Source: Brachyhypopomus gauderio
Taxonomy: Eukaryota; Chordata; Actinopteri; Gymnotiformes; Hypopomidae
Reading direction: 5' to 3'
Assembly: GCF_052324685.1 (NCBI RefSeq)
Contig: NC_135226.1
Span: forward strand, 19,222,855-19,286,854
DNA: 64,000 nucleotides
In this document: piece by piece, positions 1 to 22,027 of the stretch
Layout: each line of letters begins with the position of its first letter
Numbering within the stretch: position 1 is the stretch's first letter
Notes under the pieces: model-generated
Databases searched by the model: none
The model's input: only the letters and a program-made list of their open reading frames with translations
Told to the model about the DNA's origin: nothing
Translations under genes and position numbers: made by a program

Positions 1-190
1 CTTAATGAAATTCCTTCACTAATGCTGTTGAGATTTAAGTCACAGCCACCATGTTATCCTGTAAAAGTTGCAAAGTTTTGTGACAAGAGCATAAAGATGC
101 TAGAAATACGTAAACACATCACAGACACCATGAGTCCTGTGTACAGTTTTAATTGCATTAATCGAAACTTCATCCATTTCCTCTTATCAG
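1..190 (+). other. supt5h: supt5h intron (upstream part)
   Basis: The window opens inside a supt5h intron. The acceptor is the AG at 189-190, after a pyrimidine-rich stretch. The first visible exon starts with two bases of a split codon, so the upstream exon must end in phase 1. Nothing else is seen here. Confidence 0.75.
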
Positions 191-10516
<10,326 letters not shown>

Positions 10517-10745
10517 GCAGATGTCCTCTACGAACACACCCTAGCAGCCGCACCGACAGCAAAGTCCTTTTGTTTGTAGTTTTGATTTCCATCATAGCTT
10601 TATTACATATCACAGGGTCATTGCATTTTACAGTACATTTTTTTGTTTGTTTGTTTGTTTGTTTTAGTGGATGTGATGTCCATCTGGTGTAGAAGCTTGC
10701 TTATGAGCAGATTGGCTCCATGTCAATAAAATGTGAAATTTGCAA
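10517..10745 (+). terminator. supt5h: supt5h 3' UTR and polyadenylation signal
   Basis: After the TGA at 10514-10516, a canonical AATAAA lies at 10725-10730, about 210 bases downstream. This suggests cleavage near 10,745. The UTR contains a GTTT-repeat stretch near 10,640. Confidence 0.6.
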
Positions 10746-10875
10746 AGCCCTGCTAAATTATTTCAAAACAAAGATTCCTGCAGTCTACATTCTCATGTTG
10801 TAGCTAACATTAATGCTCATCTGGGTTATCTGAATCAATCATAATACCACACAGAACACTTGACCAGTGTCACTC
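10599..10875 (-). terminator. Probable 3' UTR and polyadenylation signal of the RNase T2-like gene
   Basis: Downstream of the stop on the minus strand, the first AATAAA is at 10604-10599. That places the 3' end inside the supt5h 3' UTR. No closer AATAAA or ATTAAA was found between 10730 and 10876 on this strand. Confidence 0.45.
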
Positions 10876-13537
10876 TCAGTCGCAGGGGTGGTCAGGATGC
10901 ACATGGTCTATTGGGAAGTAATAAATGGTGGTGTTCACGGGGCAGGGATGTCCTGAAGACGTGTTTGTGGCCTTAGCAAACGTCAGTGTCTGTTTCCTCT
11001 CCTCTTTATGGCAACCGAGAGTCACATTCTTAGAGATGTAGATCTTTAACTGCACCCATATCTCTCGATCCTGAATTCAAAGGGAAGAATATTTTTGCCA
11101 TATTCATTAATTCATTACTTTGAGAAATGAGACTGACCACCACTCTGAGCCCAACATCAACTCACAGCTCTGTGACTGGAAGACAGCTTGAAAGATTTCT
11201 GTAAATGAGACTAATGACCCAAAAGGAGATGTTTAGGTTGGCTCGTTCACTCACCTTCTCATCTTTCACACACTGAAGCACAGAGCTGTCACCGAGAAGT
11301 GGGGCCAGTGCTCTGTGCAGGTCATCAATCTAAAACCACAGAGACCGGGAGCTGTATTTCCTGACAGGCCCAGAATATAAAGCTACTGGACTGAAGTGGT
11401 CACAGTACCTTATACGAGGTGTCGCAGGAAGGAACGACGCCTGCGTCTGTCAAAGCACTACGCAAAAGAGGAAACGAGAGCTAACACACGGTCCATATGG
11501 TCCCGGAGGTGCGTTACAGAACGAGGCAGGCAGCTGTACTGGGGCCTTTACCTGTCGATGTCGAAGAGCACTCTCAGCTTGAGCGAGGTCCTGAAGTAGT
11601 GTGGTGGAGAGCCCAAGTTCTCTACGCAGGCTGCACATGTGCCATGCTTATACCATTCATCCTTCCTGCCAACAAACATCCATCGTAAGCACTTAATCAT
11701 TGCAAATTCAAATGTATTTTTTTTTGGTGTTGTTAAAAGCTGGTCATCACCAAAAGGTCAAATACAGAGACAACCTGTAAGAGGTGGTGTGTAAGGGGTC
11801 GTTCGGGACAGAGCAGGACTCCAGAATTACCAGAACGTGAAGGCACTCCTTGTTTTCACCAGTGATGGCCACAGTTGAGAAAGTTCAGGTTCCAACTCCT
11901 AGCAAAAAAAGAAGAAAATAAAGTGTCTCATGCTTAAGTAGTTGTAAAGTTTCAGTGGTTAAGTTAAATGTTAATTACCTGCAGATGGGAGTGATATATT
12001 CTCCAACAAGAACAGCAGCTGTGAGCGTGCAGAGGCCTAAGAAACATGAGCAGAAGAAGAAAGGAACGTGTATTGGATCAAGCTGAACACTGAATTGTGC
12101 AACTGATGGAGTAAATGGATTTGCGTTTCATCACCACAGGCCATGAATTGTCCACTTCTCAATACTCTGTGGTATCCTGCAGATGTTTTTGGCGTTGAGA
12201 CTCTGTGAGGATTAAGTGGTGACAAACGCCAATACATTTGTTAAGCAGAGACATTAAATAGAGTATGCATGAAGATTTTCAAAGACATTCTCACTGCTGT
12301 ATACGTGACTCACCAAACAAAAGCTTCCAGGCCACTGAAGGGTTAATATCATGCATGTCCAGTTACAAGAGCTATTAAGACAAAGTTAAGACACTAAGTA
12401 AAAAGTCATCCTTTAATTTCTGTTGTCTTTCAGAAACATCCACTATAACCTACATCTGTTGTCAGGCACAGTTTCTTAGATATTGTCCCACTCTTCTGAT
12501 GGGACGCAGTCTATGAGCACAGATCTACAGGTGTTGCCTTCTCTCCTCCCACATGTTACACGCACGTGGTTAAGTACTCCATCAGTACTCCGTCAGTACT
12601 CCGTCAGTACTCCTGTATCTTGTGCACTTACAGTGGCGCTGAAGCCACGTCCACACAGCTCCACGTCTCTGCGTTGTTCACAGTGCTCTGTGAACTAGCT
12701 AACAGGAGGCGTTTCTAACATAAGCAAAACAAAAGCTTCCTCACTGGTTTGCCCAGGTGTTTAACCTCATCCAGTTTCATGTTCAAAATAATAATCTACA
12801 ACCACAAGCATGAAAGCACCAAATCTTTGGCTTACTGTGTTAGTGATGAATATTTAGGTATAGAACATATACCATAGATAGAACATATTAATCTGTGATG
12901 ATGCTACTTTCAGGTACCCGTCTTCTGATGCCCCAGCTTCGCTGTTTGTTAATGTGCTGAAATATGCCCATGCAAGTTGTGACATGTTATCTGTTCATCA
13001 AGTCTTATCACAACATATAAATGTTCATTTAGAGTGTGGTTATTATAGACACATAGAAACAAGCAAAGTGTACAGTATGTGCAGGAAATGTAACGAAGAC
13101 AGTGGAATGCATTGTTTTAGAATTCTTTTGATGACTAACATCTGGTGTACATTTGTGATTGCACAAAATCTGAAATCTGTACATTTTCTAGTGAATGATA
13201 ATCATGCATTATCTTCTGTCACCACAATGAACAGAATAAGGTAGTAATAATAATATAAAGTAATAATAAGAATAAGGTAAGCTTACTGGCTTGTGTCACT
13301 GGTGTTGTCCTGGGCTTGATCCAATGTGAGAACCCATCCAACCAGTAACACAGAGGAACAAGTCAAGATAATTGAGATTTTACCTGAAACACACATCAAC
13401 ACAGGCAAGAAGAACAACTCAGTAGAATAATGAAGGTAGCAAACAAAGTTTTTACAGAGTTCAGGGAATGTGTGGTGCTATTTTTTGGTGGATTTTGTTT
13501 GGAGAACCGCTGAGAATGAATACTTACACCCGTCCAT
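10876..13537 (-). CDS. rnaset2l: RNase T2-family secreted ribonuclease, complete, 10 coding exons
   Basis: RNase T2 enzymes are acid endoribonucleases of lysosomes and the secretory pathway; they cut single-stranded RNA through a 2',3'-cyclic phosphate. Coding exons on the minus strand, 5' to 3': 13537-13528, 13383-13287, 12371-12314, 12202-12135, 12036-11979, 11898-11831, 11665-11552, 11457-11409, 11329-11255, 11070-10876. All are GT-AG and in phase, giving 263 residues (human RNASET2 has 256). A hydrophobic signal peptide (IILTCSSVLLVGWVL) follows the start. CAS I reads TIHGLWP, split over an intron at W. CAS II reads FWKDEWYKHGTC, keeping the Glu, Lys and second His but with Asp where the family normally has the first His (HEW). 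Five N-glycosylation sequons are visible. The gene is tail to tail with supt5h and head to head with cox7a1. The family is certain; the symbol, meaning a fish RNase T2-like paralogue, is inferred. Confidence 0.9.
12573..12613. repeat. Short 11-bp tandem repeat, about 4 copies
   Basis: Copies of AGTACTCCGTC (first copy AGTACTCCATC) lie in tandem inside the second intron of the RNase T2-like gene. Confidence 0.85.
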
Positions 13538-13934
13538 GATGATGCTGCTGTTGAGAAACATCTCACATCCATGTGAGACTCAGATGAGAGTTCCCCTTTT
13601 CAGTAAACACAGCAAAGCAGAAGCAAAAGGAAACAACCACAGGTGGAATGGGCCCTTCTTTAAATCTCCGTAGAAGAAAGGGTGGGGGTACTAAAACACT
13701 AAATCAGAGTGTACGGCTCGTTTACACTGGCTTTAGTGTTTTTGTCTGGATGCAAATCCAGTTTATCTATTTATTGAAAACTTAAATAGCATTTGGAAGT
13801 TTCAAAGTGTATATTTGTGTTATATTGTGTTAAATACTGTATGTAGACACATTTGCATGTGTTCTCTTTAACCAGCTTCCTGAGTTAACCCCTATAAAGC
13901 TTTTCCGTCTTGAAGAAATTGTCTCATGTTAAGT

Positions 13935-13936
<2 letters not shown>

Positions 13937-13974
<38 letters not shown>
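13937..13974. repeat. (GA)n microsatellite
   Basis: A pure GA tract of about 38 bp lies just before a retroelement-like tail. Confidence 0.95.
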
Positions 13975-13980
<6 letters not shown>

Positions 13981-14036
13981 AAGCTTCTTTGTGACAACAA
14001 CTGTTATAAACAGTGCAATATACATTTTGATTGATT
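13974..14036. mobile_element. Fish interspersed-repeat tail (AAAGC.GCTTTGTGACAAC type)
   Basis: The sequence ATTGTAAAGCTTCTTTG, then GTGACAACAACTGTTATAAA, matches the end of a common teleost interspersed repeat. A second, better preserved copy with the same core lies at about 23,020-23,175 in this window. The exact class cannot be fixed from this fragment. Confidence 0.55.
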
Positions 14037-14722
14037 AAAAATTATAGTCAAGTACACAATGTTTCAAGAGAGGCGTTTTAATATCTCTACACATCTTAGA
14101 AACTACAGTTACTCACCTGGAATCTTCTACGATATCCATCAGGTGCATCCACACTTTTGACTGGTACTTAGCAGTTATATTTATCAAACATAACATTTTG
14201 AATTTTTTTTTCACAATGATTAATGCACTACATAGCTTCAGTCACTTTTCAGATGAAGACAGTACATCATATGTTTACAAAATGAAATGTTCTCTGTAAT
14301 AAAAGCACTAATTATGTCAGAAGCTATTAATCATGCTGTATTAAAGTGTCGTTCTAGATACATGAAGGACTTTCAGCTTAATCTATCCTACAGAAGTTTG
14401 ATTACATTCACTTCCCTCTGCCAAACCACATGACTCACATTTCTGCAAGTTAATTCCAATCCTATTTTCCAGTTACAGAAGGAAAGGTAAACAGTAGGAT
14501 ATTGTACATGTCATGGCAAATTGAGTCTCTTTATGAATTCCTTTTGATTGAAAAACTCATTGAAAGAGACATAACACAGATTGGAATATGTTTATTCTCT
14601 ATCTGTTAGTCCAGATCCAAACAAAGCATAAAACAAGATTTAAAACTGGTTTAAACAAGTGATGATTCAGAATTGCCACTGCAATTTTTTCCAAGTCCTG
14701 GTTTAATCCATGTCTGGGAAAC

Positions 14723-14783
14723 CATTTACATTTACATGTAAGACGTTTGGCAGACGCCCTTATCCAGAGTGACTTACAAAGTG
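14723..14783 (-). mobile_element. L2/SINE-type 3' tail fragment
   Basis: Read on the minus strand it contains CTCTGGATAAGGGCGTCTGC followed by an A/T-rich ATGTAAATGTAAA end. This is the well-known tail shared by fish L2-clade LINEs and the SINEs they mobilise. Only the tail is present. Confidence 0.65.
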
Positions 14784-15232
14784 CTTGGCATCTGTTCACA
14801 GAATTCATCCTAGATAGTAGCACAGATAGTTCCGAATTCAAGATACCTTTGAATACCTACAATTGCAAACATAGGCTTAAAGCAACAGGACTTAAAAACA
14901 GACACTCAGAAGAATTGTAAATAAACACAGGAACTACACAAAACAATGTTAAGAACAAGTGCTATTGTATATTTCTAAAAGTTTATAGACTTATAACACT
15001 GTAGCAGTAACACTGTGACATTTAAATCATTACTAGAAACTATGCTTACGTTTGTGACATTTAAAAAACTTCTATATTTACTGGCTGTGTGCTTCCCGGT
15101 TGTGTACAGAGTTTGACCTCTCCTGTCTGCCGTACTTGGCTCTTGATCAGAATTGCAGGGCTATGTATGTGCGTCCTTGTATGGCCCCTGTCTGAAGAGT
15201 TAGAGAAGAGTTCACAGAGACCAGCGTCGGAC

Positions 15233-17111
15233 ATGAGACACTTACTGGTAAATACCTCTGCATATTTCAAACAAATCTCATAATTTTTGCCTACAGAAAG
15301 GTTTGATGTGTAATTTTATAAAAGGATTTTAAACAGAAGGAGGGGAATTGATTTGGAATGAGAAGTACTTTATATAACACGACAATAACAACCACACTGA
15401 CCTCTGATGCACTTGTGTCTTAGGTGAATTTTTCCAAAAACAAGATAATTGGCATTTTAGGCTCTTATGTTACAAAAGTTTTATCAGGTTCTGGATATAG
15501 TAAGTAAAAAAGAAAAAGCCACAAGATTCTAAAGTGCTGGATTACTGCAGGTCAGAAATATCCTGTGTCAACTGATATGGAGCTGCTTTGTGAGGGAGCA
15601 CCGTTTCAGAAGGCTGTCGTCTGTAGAAATATGTCTTAAATCAAGCAAAATTCATTGCATATTTTCTGTAAATCTTTCCCCGTATAGAGAAGATAACAAC
15701 GCAGTGTGTATATACCTTCACTGTTTAGAAAGCGTAAAAGCAGGTCACGTCATTGTCACATGTTCCGGGCCAAGCGTGTGTGCATGTAGCACTGCACATA
15801 CGCTGCACTCCACCCCCTATCAGTTAACTGCGTTCTGATTGGTCTGTTCTACACTGTTACACAATCCTAACTGGCTAAAATCAAATGCTACTCCAATTTC
15901 AGTTGAACATTTGACCTTGGGAACCAGTGGGGTAAACCTACAGTCATGACCCAAACAGTCCAGCATGCAACTAAGATCATGCTTGTAATAATACTGCATT
16001 TATATTGGTTTCTGTAAACTTAATGTGGCCATTTTTTTTTGGGGGGGGGGGGGGGGGGGGGGCAAGTTGTATCATGTACAACTTTACAGTATGAAGGACT
16101 ATCTTCCCCTGTTATTTTGAGAAAGTCGTAACAGTTTTCAGGACAGCAGAATTAATTCTGTAAGGGATGAGTTCCTCCTTAAATCCCAGGGATCACGCAA
16201 ATCGATTAATGACGCTAAAGCACGCAAAAAACAAGAAACACACCTCACATTAACAGGGTTTTCTGTGGCTTGCAGGTTTCATAGTAGGTGCAATTAATTT
16301 TTAGTCCCCTGAAATCTGAATAAAATGGCCTTAGTGCCCAGGGTTTACCCACTTTTTCAAACCCAACGTTTTACATTACAGAGCTAAAAATGGCTCACTG
16401 TCTAAATATTAATGTGTCAGTAGGTGTGGAAATGAAAGAGCAGCAAGAGAACTGATCGCTCAGTGTGTAGTGGGGTCTCATATCTGTGAGCACAATCTGC
16501 TCCTGAGGAAAACGTATTAACTGGAATGATCTCAAAGACCTGCGAGATGAATTTAAAGTGTTCCTAGTTACTTCGCATACGTTGTAAGCTCCCAAATGTC
16601 TTCGGATGTTTTCTAAATTTGTATAGTTGTAAGGGCTAACCTTTAATATTCAGAATAACTTGCACTTGGCCCTGGTGCTATGGAAGTTAAACTTAATCTT
16701 CTTAATCAGGATTAAGCAGATAAAGTGGCACTGAGTGCATTTAAACAGGAGGATGAGGCTAGATGTTGTCTTAATAAATTTCATCACCAGATATATATGT
16801 ATTATGATATATTTGTGTTCACAACAGTTTATATGAGTGTGTGTGTGTGTGTGTGTGTACGCACGTGTCACAGGGCCTTCAGCGGGTGGCCTCACAGGCC
16901 TTCAGCACAACAGCCAGGCAGCTGAGGAACAAGGTTCCAGACAACCAGAAGATCTTCCAGGTGAGGAGCTCAAAGTACAGAAGAGAGACAACGGGGCCCA
17001 ACACAGCACTGGTCACTTCATAACCACCTGTAGACACACTTTCATGGAACTCAGTGGGTTTGAATTAGGACACGGAAGGATGCACCTGAGACTGTTCTAC
17101 ATAAACGAGAG

Positions 17112-17156
<45 letters not shown>

Positions 17157-17464
17157 ACACACACGGCACTTATCCATCATGTGCTTTTCAGGCGGACAAT
17201 GGTCTCCCGGTCCACATCAAAGGCGGAACCACCGATGTTCTTCTGTACCGTTTAACCATGACTCTCACTGTTGTCGGTAAAGTAGTGCTCACACACGTAC
17301 ACACACACCAAAGACACTGCATCAAATCTGCTGCTTAGTACGAACATCCCCTTGAATATTTCTGAATCTGTCCTTCCAACATCATGTCTTTTCTCTGTTT
17401 AGGTACCGGGTTTTCATTGTACTGGCTCCTGGTGGCCTCTATGCCCAGGGGCAAAGCCAGCTGA
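15233..17464 (+). CDS. cox7a1: Cytochrome c oxidase subunit 7A (COX7A1 type), complete, 4 exons
   Basis: COX7A is a small nuclear-encoded subunit of respiratory complex IV in the mitochondrial inner membrane, and the COX7A1 isoform is typical of heart and skeletal muscle. Coding exons: 15233-15247, 16874-16960, 17192-17276, 17403-17464. All are GT-AG and in phase, giving 82 residues. Exon 1 encodes only MRHLL. It was chosen because the joined start MRHLLGLQRVASQAFSTTAR lines up with the COX7A presequence and a clean GTAAAT donor follows. Exon 2 continues with RNKVPDNQKIFQ. Exon 3 gives GLPVHIKGGTTDVLLYRLTM and exon 4 the end of the single membrane helix, finishing MPRGKAS. COX7A2 is the main alternative; the NGLPVHIKGG sequence and the linkage favour the 7A1 side. 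Exons 2-4 are very secure, while exon 1 is a good but untested match. Confidence 0.9.
16041..16062. repeat. G22 homopolymer
   Basis: A run of 22 G follows 8 T inside cox7a1 intron 1. It is a candidate for assembly or sequencing length error. Confidence 0.92.
16836..16858. repeat. (TG)n tract before cox7a1 exon 2
   Basis: The tract ends 15 bases before the exon 2 acceptor AG (16872-16873) and replaces a normal polypyrimidine tract. Confidence 0.9.
17116..17164. repeat. (AC)n microsatellite in cox7a1 intron 2
   Basis: An AC tract with one TC interruption ends about 27 bases before the exon 3 acceptor. Confidence 0.93.
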
Positions 17465-17590
17465 AGCCGCGGACCCCACACCAGCAAAGCCACTGGTACA
17501 AATTCAACTGAATTCACTTCCATATTGTACAAATACAATTCTGCTTAAAGGGAAAATGTATAGGGTGTATAAAATAAACCTCGACTGTGT
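17465..17590 (+). terminator. cox7a1: cox7a1 3' UTR and polyadenylation signal
   Basis: AATAAA at 17573-17578, about 110 bases after the stop, suggests a short 3' UTR. Confidence 0.6.
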
Positions 17591-19040
17591 GACTCTTTCT
17601 TAAACTAGTTTTGGAGTTTTTTAAACACCTTTGCTCTGAGTTGGTGTGAAAGCAACATACGGTGTCTTCCACAGCAGTCAGTTTCCGTCTTTAGGGGTGA
17701 CTTCACTGCCACCTTGTGGCAAAAGTGAGTCTATACACGAGATTTGAAAAAATCCAGTTCAACCAACAGAGCTTAATTTCTGAGTAAATAAGATAAATAA
17801 GTGGTGGGATAATGTTGCATTTAACCTCATAAAAGAGATCGAAAGGTTTAATTTTATAATCTGATCCAATTACAAAACCAATTTAAAAGGACACACATTT
17901 TTATTATTGTAACAGTTAATACAAAATCAAAAACAATTTCAGAAACATGCTTGCTGAAGCTGGCTTTGTTGGATTCCATCAAGCTTTTTCTATATTAAAC
18001 ACAGAAGTCCACTGTTTTAACTCAATAGAAAAACTCAAAGTTCCAGGAGTTAAAAATGCTATTTGCGTAGCCTGCATTATATCAATTAGACTAATATTAT
18101 CAAAAGAGCAATATTTAGTGTAAATAGCTTTTAAATGTGAATACATCTGATATACAGCTATTAAACTGGAGGCTGTACTGATGAATAATTGAACAACCGA
18201 TCAACAATATTCAGCACAGATGAATAAGGACCTCCATCTTTCATGTTAACCGTGGAGGTTTTAATTACATTCAGTATATCAATATCCATTATATCCAGTC
18301 ATTTTCATCTTAGTGGTTTTAAAAAAATTACATTTTTCATATTCATTCACTTACTAATAATTAATGTTAGAAGACCTGTAAATTCATTTGGTCTCAAATT
18401 CATCCATTACTATTAGTATAAATATATATTCATATTTAGTTTCTTAATTAATTATTACCTTGAATTCATCATACGACTGTCAATTTGCACTCTTTGAGGT
18501 CAGAGTCTTGTACAAGACCTGCAGGTTTACTGCATCTGGTATATATGCAGTGGAAAGATCCTGGTATACAGCTTATACAGCTTATATACTCTATATAGTT
18601 TATATACTCTAGTGTGTTCCCCAGTAGTTACATGCAGTAGCTGAATAAACATATTCCAGTTGCATAAAAAGCATAGTCACAAGAGTCAAGCGTTGTCACA
18701 GTAAAGCCAGGTACAGAAAGTTAAATTTATTTAATCATCCAAGCTGTCTTTTCTAAATACTGCATCTCTGTCTGCCCAACTTTGTTCACTTCTAAGTGTC
18801 TCTCAGCTCAGGCCCCGGGCCCCGAGCCCCAGGTCTACACAATCATTCTTTTGCAGTAAACATTTCACTTTTCTTTTTGCACGGTAAACATAAAAGGTCG
18901 CAAGAATGATGTGAGTTCTGAGAGAGGCACTTAACGATGGGAGTGGTGGGACACGCTTCTGAAGACTCCGGCCCGTTGGGGGCGCTGTGCAATAATACTG
19001 AACTTCCTTGGTGCTCTACTGCTGTGCTGGAGCTCGGTGA
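17590..19040 (-). other. Region between cox7a1 and chp2, largely probable chp2 3' UTR
   Basis: This A/T-rich region lies downstream of the chp2 stop on the minus strand. Candidate AATAAA signals are at 18731-18726 and 17905-17900 (minus strand). Which one is used cannot be decided from sequence. No exon was recognised. Confidence 0.4.
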
Positions 19041-21368
19041 CTAGCGCAGGAAACGGATGCTCATCTTGTGTTCAATGTTGACCTTTTCCAGAGACTAAAG
19101 CAAAACAGGAGGACACCAAATCTTACGATGCTTATGAGTTATGGACTTCCAAAGAAAGAAAATAAAACCAGGCTGCCTGAATGTATAAAACCAAGTTGCC
19201 TTCAGCATTAATGAAACTGTATGTTCATTGCAAACATACATGCAAATCCAGTCAACCGTGCAAGTGTGTGAAATTTAACAGCTACAGATTTTTTTTTTTT
19301 TATTTGCGGACATTACGCCAGAATTCGTGTTACCTTGCGGAACTCGTCGAAGGATATGGCGTCGTCTCTGTCCAGGTCTGCCTCCTGAATGGCACGTTCA
19401 GCTATGCTCTCCAGCTGTTCCTCCGTTACCTGCTTCTCCAGCATGGCCCGTAGAACCTGCCAGTCATGTCAGCTGACACTTATTTACGACAGAACTCTGA
19501 ATCAGCTGCATGTGTATTACAGATATGAGTTAGAATATGAGCAGGAGCTTATGACGAGCTTATGATGAGCTTATGATGAGCTTAAGGAGCAGATGCATTT
19601 CTCTGCTTACTGCAACCACAACAGAAGAGTGTTGTTGTATAGCCTTATGAAATCTAAATAAGGAATTATATATAAACCAGACAGGCCTTAAAAAGCAAAC
19701 CATCAAGCACAATAACACAACTGGTATGAGAAAAATACAAACTGATACAACACACACTATACACTAACCTGTAAAAGCTCTTGTCTGGAAATCTTGCCAT
19801 CCTTGTCCTGATCATATAACTGGAAAATAACTATCATATAACCAATGAGTTTACATGAGATCATGATCTATACTTACAAGAAGACAGAAGTATCAATTAC
19901 GTTACGACTCTTAGTATAGTAAAGGTAAAATGCAGGCATTATTCCAAAGCACTGTGAACATACATTTGAGTTTGTTATTCCTGCTGTTAATGTGTTCTGG
20001 TGAGTTGGGATCTTTGGAACGAATCTTGTCATCCGGACGAAAATGTGCCAAGATCCTCACAAAGGATGGGAAGTCCAACACTTCCTGTCTGACAGTGATA
20101 TTATTTCATTTACACCCAAGCATTTTGCCCAAGGAAGCACTGTGTATATGTTATTGTAGGAGCTGTTACAAGCAGTTTGTGAAAAGTCTGTGTCATATTT
20201 AATTTCTTAAAATTAATTTGTTAATGACATTACAGAATTATATCTTGACATTAATAACGAACTTATATTTTTTAGGTAGCACCTCATGCACCTCTAACTA
20301 AAATGAAATATAAGTGATTCTGCTAGGTGTCCTAAGGGTGCCAATAACCACTAGGCCTATAAATAATCGTAATGGCACATTTTACAGTACATTGTTTCTG
20401 GTGGTGGTGGTGGAAAGACTCCAGATTAGTCCCGGTGGGTATTGGGGGGCAGTAGAGTGTTCAGTAGTGTGACTGACTCTGGAAATAAGTTGTTGTGAAA
20501 TAATCTTGTGTCTTGGTTTTGTTTGCTATCTTCAAATGTCTTTTAAGAGGCACTGGAACGCTCCTATTACATCCTGACTAAACTTGACTAAACGACTATG
20601 AGAAGATGCTCTTACCCCGAAGAGAAGAAGGCGCCTATTATTCTGTCATTAATAGGATTCGTGGCCAGCTCCTTAATGGCTCCAAAATCCTGTGGACTTA
20701 AACGAAATTGGTTTGATGAGACCCATTTTGCTATTTTGAATCGAATTTCATTAATGCATTTTAAAACGTGACGTGTTCGAATAACGTTTTATGAATAATG
20801 CCGTTTTAAAAAATCGGATGCTGAAATCATTCTTTACCAAAGATGACCTTTCTTGTCTTTGTCCAGAGTTGTGTAACGGTCATACAGGCGCACAATATGT
20901 GCAGGACTGACTGTAAGAGGCACATGGTATTGATCACTCACACTGCCTCACACAGGGCCACACAAATGAAATCTAATCAAAGTCAATCACTAATCAACTG
21001 AGCACGCGGTACCGTGCGGCGACCTTTTGTGCACATGGATTTACATCGTTTGCACTAAAGCCAGAGAAAGCTAGTGCAACTATGGCACATGCAACTGTGA
21101 TATTTCTGCAAGCAACATACGCTTAGGCACCGCTAACTGCTAAGCATAACCTGTGTCCACAGAAAGGCATTTGTGCACGAAACATTTGTGAGGGCGTTTG
21201 CGGGGTGTGAATGTGTCCGAGTCCTCCAGACGTCAGATAAGATGTAAACAACTACAGAAATAAACACAGGCGAGGTAAACACAATCAAAACAACTACTTA
21301 CAACCAGTCTCCTGAATCAACACCTCCGCGTTTGGAATATTTGATATGGTGGAGTTTGTCGAACCCAT
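19041..21368 (-). CDS. chp2: Calcineurin B homologous protein 2 (EF-hand), complete, 7 exons
   Basis: CHP proteins are myristoylated EF-hand cofactors that bind the cytoplasmic tail of plasma-membrane Na+/H+ exchangers and are needed for their activity. Coding exons on the minus strand, 5' to 3': 21368-21302, 20910-20838, 20696-20616, 20088-19964, 19830-19769, 19456-19334, 19094-19041. All are in phase with GT-AG ends, giving 194 residues (human CHP1 195, CHP2 196). The start MGSTNS fits the N-myristoylation rule (Gly2, Ser6). EF-hand 3 is canonical at residues 122-133 ([12 protein letters not shown]), and EF-hand 4 at 163-174 ([12 protein letters not shown]). The N-terminal hands (around DKDKKGHL) are degenerate, as in the family. 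The C-terminus is KMSIRFLR. The segments [16 protein letters not shown] and [19 protein letters not shown] are closer to CHP2 than CHP1. The gene is tail to tail with cox7a1. Confidence 0.92.
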
Positions 21369-21936
21369 TTCATATTCGTTATTTTGTTATGCCATATATC
21401 GAGAATATTACCAAAACATATCAGACTCAGAGAATCTAACGATTTGACCACAGGACACAGTTTGGATCCTGCGGACGTTCCGAGCTTGAGTTCGCTGAGC
21501 GACGTGAAATCCGACCAATCAGCGCGGGCGTCCAGGTCAACGTCACCCATACTTTCCAACAGAGGCCCAGTCATGCTAATAGAGCCTCCATTCAATACAT
21601 TAATTCATACATTTGCATTCATCTGCTCATGAAGAAATGCTAAAACAGAAATATTCAAAATCACAGCAGGCTCTCGAGTATTCTGGATTTCACCGCGTGA
21701 ATCCATTAATCAGAATAGCATTTAAACAATATGTTTAATTAATTATTCATGAACTATTACCAAGCCCCCAGTCAGTCAAATCAAGCATTTCAAGTCAAGT
21801 CAGGTTTGAGTTAACTGTCACTTGTCCACATGGATCACATTGGAATGGGGCGTTGTTCCTTCTTGCCTGCGGTGCAGCGTGTAAACACTTCAGAACCACA
21901 GTACACACGACCACAGCAGGAGCTGTAGCAGAGGGG

Positions 21937-22027
21937 GGTGAGTGTAACAACAGGGTGGGGTGAGTGTAACAACAGGGTGGGGTGAGTGTAACAACAGGGT
22001 GGGGTGAGTGTAACAACAGGGTGGGGG
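21937..22027. repeat. 22-bp minisatellite, 4 copies
   Basis: The unit is TGAGTGTAACAACAGGGTGGGG, written here as TGAGTGTAACAACAG plus GGTGGGG. Unit starts at 21939, 21961, 21983 and 22005 show an exact 22-base period. Confidence 0.93.

Larger units (their letters stand above)
13538..15232. promoter_or_regulatory. Divergent intergenic region between the RNase T2-like gene and cox7a1
   Basis: About 1.7 kb separates the start codons of two genes transcribed away from each other, so both promoters must lie here. It contains a GA microsatellite and two retroelement remnants, listed separately. No clear TATA box or CpG-rich core was picked out, so the promoter positions are not resolved. Confidence 0.4.

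Noticed and set aside
20041-20202. Plus-strand frame across a chp2 exon
   Set aside because: Antisense shadow of chp2 exon 4, which is clearly coding on the minus strand.
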